Assembly: GCA_002689655.1 (NCBI GenBank)
Contig: NZHC01000033.1
Span: 1 to 39,955, forward strand
Reading direction: 5' to 3'
Origin: Rhodopirellula sp.
Lineage (GTDB): Bacteria; Planctomycetota; Planctomycetia; Pirellulales; Pirellulaceae
DNA length: 39,955 bases
Shown here: positions 9,732-18,208 of the stretch, in pieces
Layout of the letters: the number at the start of each line of letters is the position of its first letter
Position numbering within the stretch: the first letter of the stretch is position 1
Notes under the pieces: model-generated
Databases searched by the model: none
What the model was told of the DNA's origin: nothing
Seen by the model: the letters and a program-made list of their open reading frames with translations, nothing else
Translations under genes and position numbers: made by a program

Positions 9732-10568
9732 ATGAGTCAGCTTGCATGGGCCGCGGCTGCGACACCTCAAGAGTTGAGTGATCGACGCGCCGAGCTCGCT
9801 GGCGAAAACATCAAACTTGTTGTTCCCACTGGGGCCGACTTGGCCATTGAAACAACAGAACACTTTTACGTCGTTGGTTCCGCAGCGCCTGCGACAATCA
9901 AGCTTGTTGCAGAGCTGGCAGAAGACCAGATGAAAGCTGTGAAATCGGTTGTTTCGGCGGAGGCCGGGCAGGAATTTTTCAAGGGAAGAGCGACCATTTT
10001 TGTCATGCCCAAGAGGTATGATTACAGCGAATTCGCAAAGATGGTTGAAGGACGCGGTATCCCGAATGGATGGAGTAGTCACTGGAAATATGATGGCATC
10101 GACGGTTATGTTTCACTCGTGGCAACCGATCGTGATGAAGAGGACGAAATTGAAGCACGGCTAACTTCACCATTGGTAAGCTTGGCAGTTGCCACGCGTG
10201 GGGGGGATGTGCCACGGTGGCTTGCAGAGGGAGCAGGCAAAGTCATTGCGAAGCGACATGGAAATACCGAAAGGGCATCGCGCGGGCGAACCCCGAAAAC
10301 AATGGTCAATCGCGAGCTTATCGACGCGTTGGCGGCGATGGGTAACTCGAAACAATTTCTCGAGGGCAAGCTGACGCCAGAGCAGTCTGATCTGATTGCC
10401 ACCGATTTGATGGCTGCGATGCTGGATCGTGCTCAGAAAAAGGGGTTTGATGGCCTTTTGAGAAATTTGAGCCGAGGCCTGCCCTTCGAAAAGGCATTCA
10501 TCCAGTCTTTCGAGGCCACCCCACAGCAGTTCGTGGACGCGTGGAAGCGTTGGCGCACTGGTCGTTGA
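9732..10568 (+). CDS. Peptidase-like C-terminal domain (3' part of the interrupted gene)
   Basis: If translated on its own the first ATG is 9732, giving 278 residues. The frame is open from 9672 and continues the upstream cytochrome-domain protein. The sequence has a beta-rich segment (ENIKLVVPTGADLAIETTEHF), a helix, then ATIFVMPKRYDYSEFAKMV and VPRWLAEGAGKVIAK. That order resembles peptidase MA-like (gluzincin-fold) domains of planctomycetes. The position where HExxH would sit reads LVSLAVATR, so it looks catalytically dead. It lacks its own signal peptide and would stay in the cytoplasm if initiated at 9732, another argument that it belongs to the upstream exported protein. Confidence 0.7.
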   Translation: MSQLAWAAAATPQELSDRRAELAGENIKLVVPTGADLAIETTEHFYVVGSAAPATIKLVAELAEDQMKAVKSVVSAEAGQEFFKGRATIFVMPKRYDYSEFAKMVEGRGIPNGWSSHWKYDGIDGYVSLVATDRDEEDEIEARLTSPLVSLAVATRGGDVPRWLAEGAGKVIAKRHGNTERASRGRTPKTMVNRELIDALAAMGNSKQFLEGKLTPEQSDLIATDLMAAMLDRAQKKGFDGLLRNLSRGLPFEKAFIQSFEATPQQFVDAWKRWRTGR

Positions 10569-10998
10569 GCAGATCTACTGTTCTCTTCATAAATGGGGTG
10601 ATTCAACCAGTGACCATGCGTTCCGAGCTGTGATAAAAAGCACAACAGGCTGGGAGCATTTCGGGGATGACTATTGCCGTGTCCGCCTTTCGTGTGACCT
10701 GTTTCGCTGTTTTGGCCTTCGACTTTTTGGCATCTTCGTAAGCCAGCTGTCGAAGTATGTAGGCGACGGTCAGCACTTTCGTTTGTTTTTCAAACCTGCG
10801 CCCTGTTCCGCGGGCAGTGCATGAGGCAATTCTGTACGGCTGAGTAAGCGAATTGAGTGTGCAGCCGAGTGACATGCTGACGATTCCTGCAACCGAATCC
10901 AATTGCCAAGTCTGTTGGTATGTTGGTATTACGTTCTGTTCGCGTCTATGCTTTAGCTTTCCCGATATCCCCGAAATACATCTAACCCAGGTGAGACA
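10569..10998. other. Intergenic region upstream of aroF
   Basis: No convincing gene is visible. A long minus-strand frame crosses this gap into aroF but has no recognisable domain. A possible plus-strand promoter is TTGCCA (10903-10908), an 18-bp spacer and TATTAC (10927-10932), about 65 bases before the gene. It overlaps a short TTGGTATG repeat. This promoter is a weak match. Confidence 0.35.
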
Positions 10999-12015
10999 AT
11001 GATTGTTGTGATGGAGCCCAGTGCGACAGATGCTGAGGTCGAGGCGACCGTTCAGCGGGTGGAAAGTATGGGGTTGAAGGCGAATGTAATCGTGGGGACA
11101 GAGCGAACCGTCGTGGCTGCCATTGGTGATAAACGCGAGCATTTCAAGGAGTCAATTGAAAGCAGTGCAGGTGTCTCCGCGGTCGTACCAATTGCCGCTC
11201 CCTACAAGATGGCGAGCCGAGAAGTTCAGCCGCATGCCAGTCAGATTCGCGTATTGGATTTTGTTGCTGGAGCTGGCGAAGTCGGGATGGTCGGGGGGCC
11301 GTGCAGTGTCGAAAATGAAGAGCAGATCCTGTCGACAGCCAGAGCGGTGAAGGCAGCAGGAGCAACCGGTTTGCGTGGTGGCGCGTTCAAACCGCGAACC
11401 AGCCCATACAGTTTTCAGGGTCTGAAAGAGGATGGTTTGAAAATGCTGGCAGCGGCCAGGGAAGAAACAAACCTCGCAATTTTTACCGAAGTGATGGGAA
11501 CAGACGATGTTGAATTGGTCGCCCGTTATGCAGACGTACTGCAAGTGGGCGCTCGAAATATGCAGAATTACCGACTGCTTGAGGCGGTGGGGGCTGCCGG
11601 CAAACCAGTTCTGCTGAAACGAGGTGCATCAGCCACGATGGACGAGTTTCTGTTGGCTGCGGAATACATTCTCAATGAGGGCAATGATCAAGTCATGCTT
11701 TGCGAACGAGGGATTCGGACTTTCGAGGGGCACACCCGTTTTACACTACCACTTGCGAGCGTTTCTTATCTTCACCGAAAGACACACCTGCCTGTGATTA
11801 TCGATCCCAGTCATGGGACCGGCCATGCTTACATGGTTCCAGATATGGCCGTTTCAGCCGCCGCAGCCGGCGCGGATGGATTGATCATCGAAGTTCATCC
11901 AGACCCAAGCACCGCCTTGAGTGATGGTTACCAGTCGCTGACGTTTGAAGAATTTGAGAAGACCATGAAGCGGTGCAATGCCGTGGTGGATGCTTTGCGT
12001 GCCGTGGACGCCTGA
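10999..12015 (+). CDS. aroF: 3-deoxy-7-phosphoheptulonate (DAHP) synthase, type I-beta
   Basis: It condenses phosphoenolpyruvate and erythrose 4-phosphate, the first step of the shikimate pathway. The protein has 338 residues. Residues 1-70 form a ferredoxin-like regulatory domain (MIVVMEPSATDAEVE...), as in the Thermotoga enzyme, where this domain mediates feedback inhibition. Residues about 85-338 form the TIM barrel. Metal ligands fall at C102 (GGPCSVE), H272 (DPSHGTGH), E298 and D309, the numbering known for the Thermotoga enzyme. KPRTSPYSFQG binds phosphate. An AGGTGAG ribosome site lies five bases before the ATG. A methyltransferase gene follows 20 bases downstream and is probably co-transcribed. 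Confidence 0.96.
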   Translation: MIVVMEPSATDAEVEATVQRVESMGLKANVIVGTERTVVAAIGDKREHFKESIESSAGVSAVVPIAAPYKMASREVQPHASQIRVLDFVAGAGEVGMVGGPCSVENEEQILSTARAVKAAGATGLRGGAFKPRTSPYSFQGLKEDGLKMLAAAREETNLAIFTEVMGTDDVELVARYADVLQVGARNMQNYRLLEAVGAAGKPVLLKRGASATMDEFLLAAEYILNEGNDQVMLCERGIRTFEGHTRFTLPLASVSYLHRKTHLPVIIDPSHGTGHAYMVPDMAVSAAAAGADGLIIEVHPDPSTALSDGYQSLTFEEFEKTMKRCNAVVDALRAVDA

Positions 12016-12035
12016 GACCGAAGGAAGTCAATATC

Positions 12036-13031
12036 ATGAATGCACAAGATAAAACTCTGGATCAATACCAGCAGTTTATGAAGATAAACGCGGCTGCCCA
12101 TCTTTTTCGTAGCGCCCGTGAATTAGGGGTTTTAACGGAGCTGCGTGAGGGACAGCGAACGCTAACGCAGTTATGCGAAAAGCTATCCCTCAAGCGAGGT
12201 GCCACCAAATTGGTGCTCGATGCATTGGTGGCTAGCAGTATCATTGAAAAATACGAAGAAGATTATGCTTTATCGCGAGTGGCCCACCTGTTGTGTCAGT
12301 ATGACGAAGACTTGGGAGATGCGACTTGGAATCGTCTCGTAGGCCATTTGCAGGAGGCAGGTAAGCCCGATGTTGATGAGCCCGATGTTGATGAGCTGGC
12401 TTATCTGAATTCCCTGGCGGCCACTCAGTGGGTGCATACGCCGGCAGCAATGCAGGCAGCCGAAATGCTCGATCTGGGCGGTGAGGACGGGAGCCAAGGC
12501 TTGAAGATCTTGGATCTCGGTTGTGGTTCGGCGGTCTGGAGTGCTGCGATGGCACACCGCGACCCCGAATCCACGGTAACGGCGGTGGATCAGCCGGCGG
12601 CACTCAAAGCCGCTCAAAGCACTGCTGATTCGATTGGTTTGGGAGATCGCTTTCAAGCAGTTGAGGCTGATCCAGTCGAGGCTGAGCTAGGTGACGCAGA
12701 GTTCGATCTTGTTTTGATTGCTCAGCGAATAGGGTGCCTGGGGCCAAGTGAGGGTCAGAAATTGCTTTCCAAAGCCATAGGGGCACTCAAATTCGGAGGT
12801 AAATTGGTTGTCATTGACTTGTTTCGCGGGCCCAATAAGCCCGATATGAGTGAATGCGTCGAGGCTTTGAAGCTGGAATTGGGAACCCAACACGGCAGTA
12901 TGCGGACTTTGGAGACGATCCAGGCTGAGCTTGCCGAGCTTGGGCTGGAGAATGTTCAGGTCACTTTCATGCCGGATAGTCGTGTGAATATGGGAATGGC
13001 GGTGGCAAATCGACCCTCAGAGCAGGCCTGA
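12036..13031 (+). CDS. SAM-dependent methyltransferase (O-methyltransferase-like)
   Basis: The protein has 331 residues. An N-terminal winged-helix dimerisation-like domain (about 15-85: FMKINAAAHLFRSARELGVLTEL, then LSLKRGATKLVLDALVASSII) precedes a Rossmann methyltransferase core with ILDLGCGSAVWSAAMA, an acidic ribose-binding strand TVTAVDQP, FDLVLIAQRIG and GGKLVVIDLF. This resembles the Methyltransf_2 (hydroxyindole/small-molecule O-methyltransferase) layout. The start at 12036 is preceded by AAGGAAG. It lies directly after aroF, so an aromatic or quinone-like substrate is possible but unproven. A perfect 15-bp duplication at 12365-12394 encodes PDVDE twice in a surface loop. Confidence 0.85.
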   Translation: MNAQDKTLDQYQQFMKINAAAHLFRSARELGVLTELREGQRTLTQLCEKLSLKRGATKLVLDALVASSIIEKYEEDYALSRVAHLLCQYDEDLGDATWNRLVGHLQEAGKPDVDEPDVDELAYLNSLAATQWVHTPAAMQAAEMLDLGGEDGSQGLKILDLGCGSAVWSAAMAHRDPESTVTAVDQPAALKAAQSTADSIGLGDRFQAVEADPVEAELGDAEFDLVLIAQRIGCLGPSEGQKLLSKAIGALKFGGKLVVIDLFRGPNKPDMSECVEALKLELGTQHGSMRTLETIQAELAELGLENVQVTFMPDSRVNMGMAVANRPSEQA

Positions 13032-13174
13032 CCGTTGCCGATTCAAGTTTTCCCAGGAGAATTTGCCCGGTTTCGAAAAAACCACGTCCGAACGCGTTGA
13101 CGGAATCGGTCTGCGGAACCTACCATACGCGGCTCGAAATCAACCTTTTGGAACTAGACCGGAAGAAAACAGCG

Positions 13175-13357
13175 ATGGCTGTCCCTAAACGAAAACACTC
13201 TAACAGCCGAACTGGTAAACGACGCTCTCACGATCGTGTGAAAAAGCGTCAGATCAGCTACTGCCCTCAGTGCAGCACCGCGGTACCGACCCATACGATC
13301 TGCCCCAAGTGCGGATACTACATGGGACGTACTGTCGTCGAGCACGAAGACAGCTAA
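13175..13357 (+). CDS. rpmF: 50S ribosomal protein bL32
   Basis: The 60-residue protein begins MAVPKRKHSNSRTGKRRSH, the conserved bL32 N-terminus, and ends with a four-cysteine zinc ribbon (CPQC ... CPKC), so it is the zinc-binding form. I chose the ATG at 13175 because the upstream extension of the frame does not fit the family. It is followed 16 bases later by fabD. In many bacteria rpmF leads the plsX-fabH-fabD-fabG-acpP cluster. Here plsX and fabH are missing. Confidence 0.97.
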   Translation: MAVPKRKHSNSRTGKRRSHDRVKKRQISYCPQCSTAVPTHTICPKCGYYMGRTVVEHEDS

Positions 13358-13373
13358 TCGGCGTCGTTCAGCG

Positions 13374-14288
13374 ATGAAATCTGTCGGCATCCTCTTCCCC
13401 GGACAAGGAGCGCAGGCGATCGGCATGGGCCGATGGCTTTGCGAGACCCATCCGGTAGCAAACAACTTATTTGATCAAGCCTCAGAGATTTTAGGCTACG
13501 ATCTCAGAAAGTTATGCGCAGAGGGGCCGGACGCTCAGCTCAATGAGACGGTTTATAGTCAGCCAGCCTTGTTCGTCGTGGGAATGGCGGCGGCGACGGT
13601 GATGCGCGAGCAGGACCCTGACAGAATCGCAGCTGTGAAGGCGGCTGCAGGATTGAGTCTGGGGGAGTACACGGCGGTTTGCTTCGCTGGTGGGTTGGAC
13701 TTTGCCGACGGCGTCAGGCTTGTTCAGCGACGCGGTCAGGCAATGCAGGCCGCTGCTGACGCAGTTCAGAGCGGCATGGCAAGTGTCCTCGGGTTGGATC
13801 TCAACGCACTGGAGCAGGTTTGCGACGCCTGTCGGCATGATGGCGAGGTATTGCAACCTGCCAACTTGCTCTGTCCTGGTAACATCGCGGTTTCCGGGCA
13901 CTTGGCTGCTATTGATCGTCTTGTGCCTGCCGCAGAAGCTGCGGGGGCCATGAAAGTGATTCCTCTCAGTGTCGCCGGTGCCTTCCACACCTCGTTGATG
14001 CAGCCGGCGGTGGATGCCCTGCGAGTGGCCTTGGAAGAAATTCCGATTCAAAATACTCAAATTCCCGTGTATAGCAACGTGGACGCTAGGCCTCACCGAT
14101 CTGCCAGCGAAATTCGTGATCTGCTCAGCCGCCAGGTCGTTGGGTCTGTGCGTTGGGAAGACTCGGTGCGACAAATGCTTGACGATGGGATCGACGGTTT
14201 CGAGGAGGTTGGTACCGGTCGCGTCCTGCGTGGGACTCTCAAACGCATCAACCGAAAGCTGCCAACGGGTGGTTTCGGGGATGGTTGA
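13374..14288 (+). CDS. fabD: Malonyl-CoA:ACP transacylase
   Basis: It transfers malonate from CoA to acyl carrier protein to supply elongation units for fatty-acid synthesis. The 304-residue length is typical. Visible motifs are GILFPGQGAQAIGMG at the N-terminus, the nucleophile serine S95 in GLSLGEYTA, and the catalytic histidine H205 in GAFHTSLM. It lies between rpmF and fabG, co-directional with both. Confidence 0.97.
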   Translation: MKSVGILFPGQGAQAIGMGRWLCETHPVANNLFDQASEILGYDLRKLCAEGPDAQLNETVYSQPALFVVGMAAATVMREQDPDRIAAVKAAAGLSLGEYTAVCFAGGLDFADGVRLVQRRGQAMQAAADAVQSGMASVLGLDLNALEQVCDACRHDGEVLQPANLLCPGNIAVSGHLAAIDRLVPAAEAAGAMKVIPLSVAGAFHTSLMQPAVDALRVALEEIPIQNTQIPVYSNVDARPHRSASEIRDLLSRQVVGSVRWEDSVRQMLDDGIDGFEEVGTGRVLRGTLKRINRKLPTGGFGDG

Positions 14289-14400
14289 CCCCGGCTGATT
14301 CCGAACTGCCCCATTTCAATACTTTCTTTTTTTCGCCTGACGCAGCAACGGTTTGCGTCAATGCGAGCCATCGTATTCCCTCTATATCGCGGAACAAGTC

Positions 14401-15159
14401 ATGGAACTTTCTCTCACTACGGACCTGAAAGATCAGGTTGCAGTCGTCACAGGAGCCTCCCAGGGGCTCGGAAAAGCGGTCGCGATCGCTTTAGGTATCA
14501 ACGGGGCTACAGTCGTTTGCTTGGCCAGAAATGCCGAGAAGCTTGCTGCTACCGTGTCTGAGATTGAATCGGCCGGAGGAGTTGCTGAGGCCGTTGCCTG
14601 CGATGTCACGGACAGGGCTGCTGCCAAAGCCGCCATTGAAGGTGCCAAAGAAAAGCACGGTCGCCTCGACATCCTCGTTAATAATGCTGGGATTACTCGT
14701 GACAAATTAATGCGGGGAATGTCTGACGAGGAGTGGGACGATGTCATTGCCACAAATTTGACAAGTTGCTTTGTCTGCTGCCGAGCCGCCGCGGGAATCA
14801 TGCGGCGGAGCAAATACGGCCGAATTATCAACATGGCTAGTATTTCAGGACTGATTGGTAACCCGGGCCAAGCCAATTATTCTGCTAGCAAAGCGGGGAT
14901 GATCGGGTTGACCCGAACGCTCAGTAAAGAGTTGATCAGCCGCGGAGTGACTGTAAATGCAGTCGCACCTGGCTTCATTGCTAGCGAAATGACCGCAGAA
15001 TTGGGCGATGTGGTGCTTGAAGAGGTCAAAAAGCGGATTCCCGCCAAGCGTGTGGGAGTGCCCGAAGATGTGGCTGCTGCGGTTCTGTTTCTTGCATCTA
15101 AGAATGCTGGTTATGTCTCTGGGCAGACGCTGGTCGTCGATGGAGGCATGATCGGGTAG
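14401..15159 (+). CDS. fabG: 3-oxoacyl-ACP reductase
   Basis: It performs NADPH-dependent reduction of beta-ketoacyl-ACP in fatty-acid elongation. The 252-residue short-chain dehydrogenase has the cofactor motif TGASQGLG (17-24), NNAG in the central strand, and catalytic S147, Y160 and K164 (INMASIS ... YSASK). The C-terminal GYVSGQTLVVDGGM is standard for FabG. I chose the ATG at 14401 because the cofactor strand then starts at residue 12 as in the family. The acpP gene follows after 209 bases. Confidence 0.96.
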   Translation: MELSLTTDLKDQVAVVTGASQGLGKAVAIALGINGATVVCLARNAEKLAATVSEIESAGGVAEAVACDVTDRAAAKAAIEGAKEKHGRLDILVNNAGITRDKLMRGMSDEEWDDVIATNLTSCFVCCRAAAGIMRRSKYGRIINMASISGLIGNPGQANYSASKAGMIGLTRTLSKELISRGVTVNAVAPGFIASEMTAELGDVVLEEVKKRIPAKRVGVPEDVAAAVLFLASKNAGYVSGQTLVVDGGMIG

Positions 15160-15368
15160 AATCTTGGCAGGAATTGTCAAAACGGATGGAGTATCTTGCC
15201 GTCTGTGTATTGACGCCTTTTGCTTGTTTCACCTATCCTTTTCCGCGAATGCGATTGAGTGCAACCGGCTCTTTGCCTCACGACTGAGGTGCGGAGTTAC
15301 TTGCATCGCTTGCTCAGATTTCTAAAAAACAACATTTTCAGCTTGCTGACATCCCCTAGAGACTGCTC

Positions 15369-15617
15369 ATGGCTACCGTTGAAGAACGCGTGATCGATAT
15401 CGTGTCCGAACAACTCGGAGTGGATAAAGAAAAGATCACCCGCGAGACATCCTTTGTTACCGACTTGGGTGCGGATTCGCTCGATACCGTCGAATTGGTA
15501 ATGGAACTCGAAGAAGAGTTCGATATCAACATTCCCGATGACGAGGCCGAGAATATCCAAAAAGTAGGCCAAGCGATTGATTTCATCGAGAAGGCCAAAG
15601 GCGATGAAGACGCCTGA
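15369..15617 (+). CDS. acpP: Acyl carrier protein
   Basis: The 82-residue acidic carrier holds growing acyl chains on 4'-phosphopantetheine. The attachment serine is S37 in [11 protein letters not shown]. Helices read [29 protein letters not shown] and [15 protein letters not shown]. The ATG follows a 209-base gap after fabG, large enough for its own promoter. A terminator-like hairpin follows the gene, consistent with the high separate expression common for acpP. Confidence 0.98.
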   Translation: MATVEERVIDIVSEQLGVDKEKITRETSFVTDLGADSLDTVELVMELEEEFDINIPDDEAENIQKVGQAIDFIEKAKGDEDA

Positions 15618-15679
15618 TTGTGTTTGCCGCACGGTAAATCACAGCTGGTCGAATCGAATCTGCCGCCTCTAAATCCGAG

Positions 15680-15725
15680 TGCCCCCCGCGGCTTTGTGTT
15701 TCGCGGGCGGCATTTGTTTTATTTG
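15680..15725 (+). terminator. Terminator-like hairpin between acpP and fabF
   Basis: TGCCCCCCGCG (15680-15690) pairs with CGCGGGCGGCA (15702-15712) with one mismatch and an 11-base loop, followed by a T-rich TTTGTTTTATTTG. It could end acpP transcripts or attenuate readthrough into fabF, which starts 67 bases further on. Confidence 0.65.
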
Positions 15726-15791
15726 CTGCCCGGTGCAACTTTGGGCAGGTCCCCTCATTTCTAGCAGCGAACATTCGTCCAAGGCATCCGA

Positions 15792-17042
15792 ATGCAACAA
15801 GAATCGCAGCGACGCATTGTGGTCACAGGCGTAGGCGTCGTCTCTCCGTTGGCAGTCGACGTCGACACGTTTTGGAGTCGTCTGACGGCGGGCGAGAGTG
15901 GCGTTCATCAGCTCAAAACAATCGATACCAGCAACTACAAAGTCCATTTTGGTGGCGATATACCGGACTTTGATCCCACTCAGTGGATCGAGCGACGTGA
16001 GGTTAAGCGGCTTGATCGTTTCACGCAGTTCGCAGTGCATGCGGGTGGACAGGCAATTCAAGACTCCGGGCTGGAATTCGACCAAGTTGATCGTTCCAAA
16101 TGTGGAGTGATTCTTGGGTCAGGCATCGGGGGGTTGGGCGAGATTGAAGTTCAGATCCAAAAAATGCTGAGTAAGGGCCCGGACCGCGTCAGCCCATTCA
16201 CCGTACCGAAAATGATGCTCAACGCTGCGGGAGGCAACCTTTCGATCACGTATGGTTTGCAAGGTCCTAACTACGCCGTGGCGACGGCGTGCGCAAGTGC
16301 AACCAATGCGATGGGTGATGCATTGCGCAGCGTTCGGCTAGGTGAAACCGACGTCGTCATCACCGGCGGTACCGAAGCTGCTATTACCCGCATGGGACTG
16401 GCTGCATTTCAAAACATGAAGGCTTTGTCGACACGTAATGACGACCCGGCCGCTGCGAGTCGACCGTTTGATGCTGATCGAGATGGATTCGTGCTCGGTG
16501 AAGGTGCCGGTTTGTTGGTGTTTGAAGAGTTGGAGCATGCCAAGGCCCGCGGTGCACGCATTTATGCCGAAGTGCTTGGTTATGGAACGACAAGCGATGC
16601 TGGGCATATCACCGCTCCCGACCCAGAGGGCAAAGGTGCTGCTGCGGCGATGAGGGCGGCGATCTCAGACGCCGGCGTGGAGCCCGAGAATGTCGACTAC
16701 ATTAACGCCCATGGCACAAGCACTCCCTTGGGTGATAAGGCTGAGACACAGGCGATCAAGGCAGTGTTTGGAGATCATGCCCACAAAATGAAGCTCAGCA
16801 GTACCAAGGGCGCTCTCGGACATTCCTTGGGAGCAAGTGGTGGGATTGAAGCGGTGATTTCTTGCAAGACGATTCAGGAATCCCTGATCGCACCTACGAT
16901 CAATTACACTACCCCCGATCCAGAGTGTGATCTTGATTACACGCCAAATCAGGCTGCCAAGTGTGAAGTGAACATTGCGATGAGTAACAGTTTTGGCTTT
17001 GGTGGGCACAACGCCTGCATCCTGTTTCGTAAATATTCCTGA
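15792..17042 (+). CDS. fabF: Beta-ketoacyl-ACP synthase II
   Basis: It is the condensing enzyme for fatty-acid chain elongation. The 416 residues match the family length. The catalytic triad is C167 (ATACASATNAMGD), H307 (NAHGTSTPLGDKAE) and H344 (STKGALGHSLGASGG). The C-terminal NSFGFGGHN loop is present. It closes the fatty-acid cluster. No fabH or fabB homologue is seen in the window, so initiation must be encoded elsewhere. Confidence 0.97.
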   Translation: MQQESQRRIVVTGVGVVSPLAVDVDTFWSRLTAGESGVHQLKTIDTSNYKVHFGGDIPDFDPTQWIERREVKRLDRFTQFAVHAGGQAIQDSGLEFDQVDRSKCGVILGSGIGGLGEIEVQIQKMLSKGPDRVSPFTVPKMMLNAAGGNLSITYGLQGPNYAVATACASATNAMGDALRSVRLGETDVVITGGTEAAITRMGLAAFQNMKALSTRNDDPAAASRPFDADRDGFVLGEGAGLLVFEELEHAKARGARIYAEVLGYGTTSDAGHITAPDPEGKGAAAAMRAAISDAGVEPENVDYINAHGTSTPLGDKAETQAIKAVFGDHAHKMKLSSTKGALGHSLGASGGIEAVISCKTIQESLIAPTINYTTPDPECDLDYTPNQAAKCEVNIAMSNSFGFGGHNACILFRKYS

Positions 17043-17203
17043 TCGGTCCTGTGCTGGTCGCCGGGTTGGCTGATTCATAATATTTCGCACAACTGCACGC
17101 AATGGTTGTGGGTCAATCGCCCGAGGTTCTGCTTCGGTTCTTTGGCTTGGCGATCCAGCACCTGAACTGGTTCAGGTCCTCATTCAACTCTCGGCGTATA
17201 AGC

Positions 17204-18067
17204 ATGGCTCAGCCACTTCTCGATCGGCCCGAGTACATTGAACAGACCTATCTCTATCAGGTTTTGCGCGAGCGTGCCGACATTGAGATGCCGATGCAGG
17301 AATTGTTGGAGCAGATTCGCTATGAGTTGCTGACAACAACCAAGCTTCCCTTGGCAATCGATTATCTGCTTACGGAACTCAAGCATTCTGGACAGATGGC
17401 GCCTGCCATGAAGAAGTTGTCGCATTACTTCACTCCGTTTCAGGCTTATCTGGTCGAGGAGGCGGAAAAGGAGTCGGGGCGGTTCACGATGGGGACTGCT
17501 CTCGAGGTGCTCGGTGGCGAAGCCAAGTACCGCACTGAAAACCACAATGAAGCAGGGTTATTCTTTTATCACTTTGAAGTCTTGTGTCGTAATCGGCTCA
17601 ATTACGACCGAGGGCTGACTGCAATCAGTAACGATCCTACGTTCGACAGAAAGTGGGCTAAGTGGATTCTCATGCTGAGGGCCCAAGTTGGTTTGGTTGA
17701 TATCGCTGATCTGCTGTTCTTGGCCAGTGATGAGTATCGCGTGAGAATGGAGGAAGCTGGGCAATCGATCGAAGGTAAAGGGCCCTTTCTTTTTGGGCGA
17801 AAAGAAGGACGTATTGCTCTGGGAAATCGCAGAAGAGAGCCGATTTTTCTTTTTGCAGCGATGCAAAGGCACTTGGATTACCCCACGGTACCGCGCCCCA
17901 AGCCTGTCGATGAAAACAAGGATGCCATTCCCCAATTGATGCGGAGAATGGAGCGACTGGAGTCACGCATCAAATTGATGGAAGAGGAGCGTCGAGCAGG
18001 GATCGATATCACCAAGTTCTATGTCGATCGGGATGGAAGTGGCTCTTCGGATTCGGATCGACGGTAA
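17204..18067 (+). CDS. Conserved-looking protein of unknown function
   Basis: The 287-residue protein is soluble, with no signal peptide or membrane segment. It is largely helical: MAQPLLDRPEYIEQTYLYQVLRER at the start, a central LLTTTKLPLAIDYLLTELKHSG region, and a C-terminal charged coiled-coil-like helix (LMRRMERLESRIKLMEEERR). I picked the ATG at 17204 because the upstream 34 residues look non-coding. It sits 160 bases after fabF on the same strand. I do not recognise a named family. Its good codon pattern and lack of overlap argue that it is real. Confidence 0.8.
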   Translation: MAQPLLDRPEYIEQTYLYQVLRERADIEMPMQELLEQIRYELLTTTKLPLAIDYLLTELKHSGQMAPAMKKLSHYFTPFQAYLVEEAEKESGRFTMGTALEVLGGEAKYRTENHNEAGLFFYHFEVLCRNRLNYDRGLTAISNDPTFDRKWAKWILMLRAQVGLVDIADLLFLASDEYRVRMEEAGQSIEGKGPFLFGRKEGRIALGNRRREPIFLFAAMQRHLDYPTVPRPKPVDENKDAIPQLMRRMERLESRIKLMEEERRAGIDITKFYVDRDGSGSSDSDRR

Positions 18068-18144
18068 CTGCGCGAGCATGTTTTCGCGTTACGTGCCTTG
18101 ATGTTGGCAAGTGTCGTGGTGGATGGGTGTGTTACCGTATCGAA

Positions 18145-18182
18145 ACAAAAAATGCCACCAGGGCTATTACCCCGGTGGCATT
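18145..18182 (-). terminator. Intrinsic terminator of clpX
   Basis: AATGCCACCAGGG (18151-18163) pairs with CCCCGGTGGCATT (18170-18182), a 13-bp stem with one A-C mismatch and a 6-base loop. Read on the minus strand, the stem is followed by TTTTTTGTTTC. It lies 27 bases past the clpX stop. Confidence 0.85.
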
Positions 18183-18208
18183 GGCAGATTAGTAGCGTCG
18201 TTCGTGTT

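Noticed and set aside
8880-10082. Long minus-strand frame opposite the cytochrome/peptidase-like gene
   Set aside because: Cys/His/Arg-rich random-looking translation directly opposite clear coding sequence.
10603-11142. Minus-strand frame of 179 codons crossing the gap before aroF
   Set aside because: It overlaps the well-supported start of aroF, has no recognisable domain, and its Lys-rich part is not similar to any family I know.
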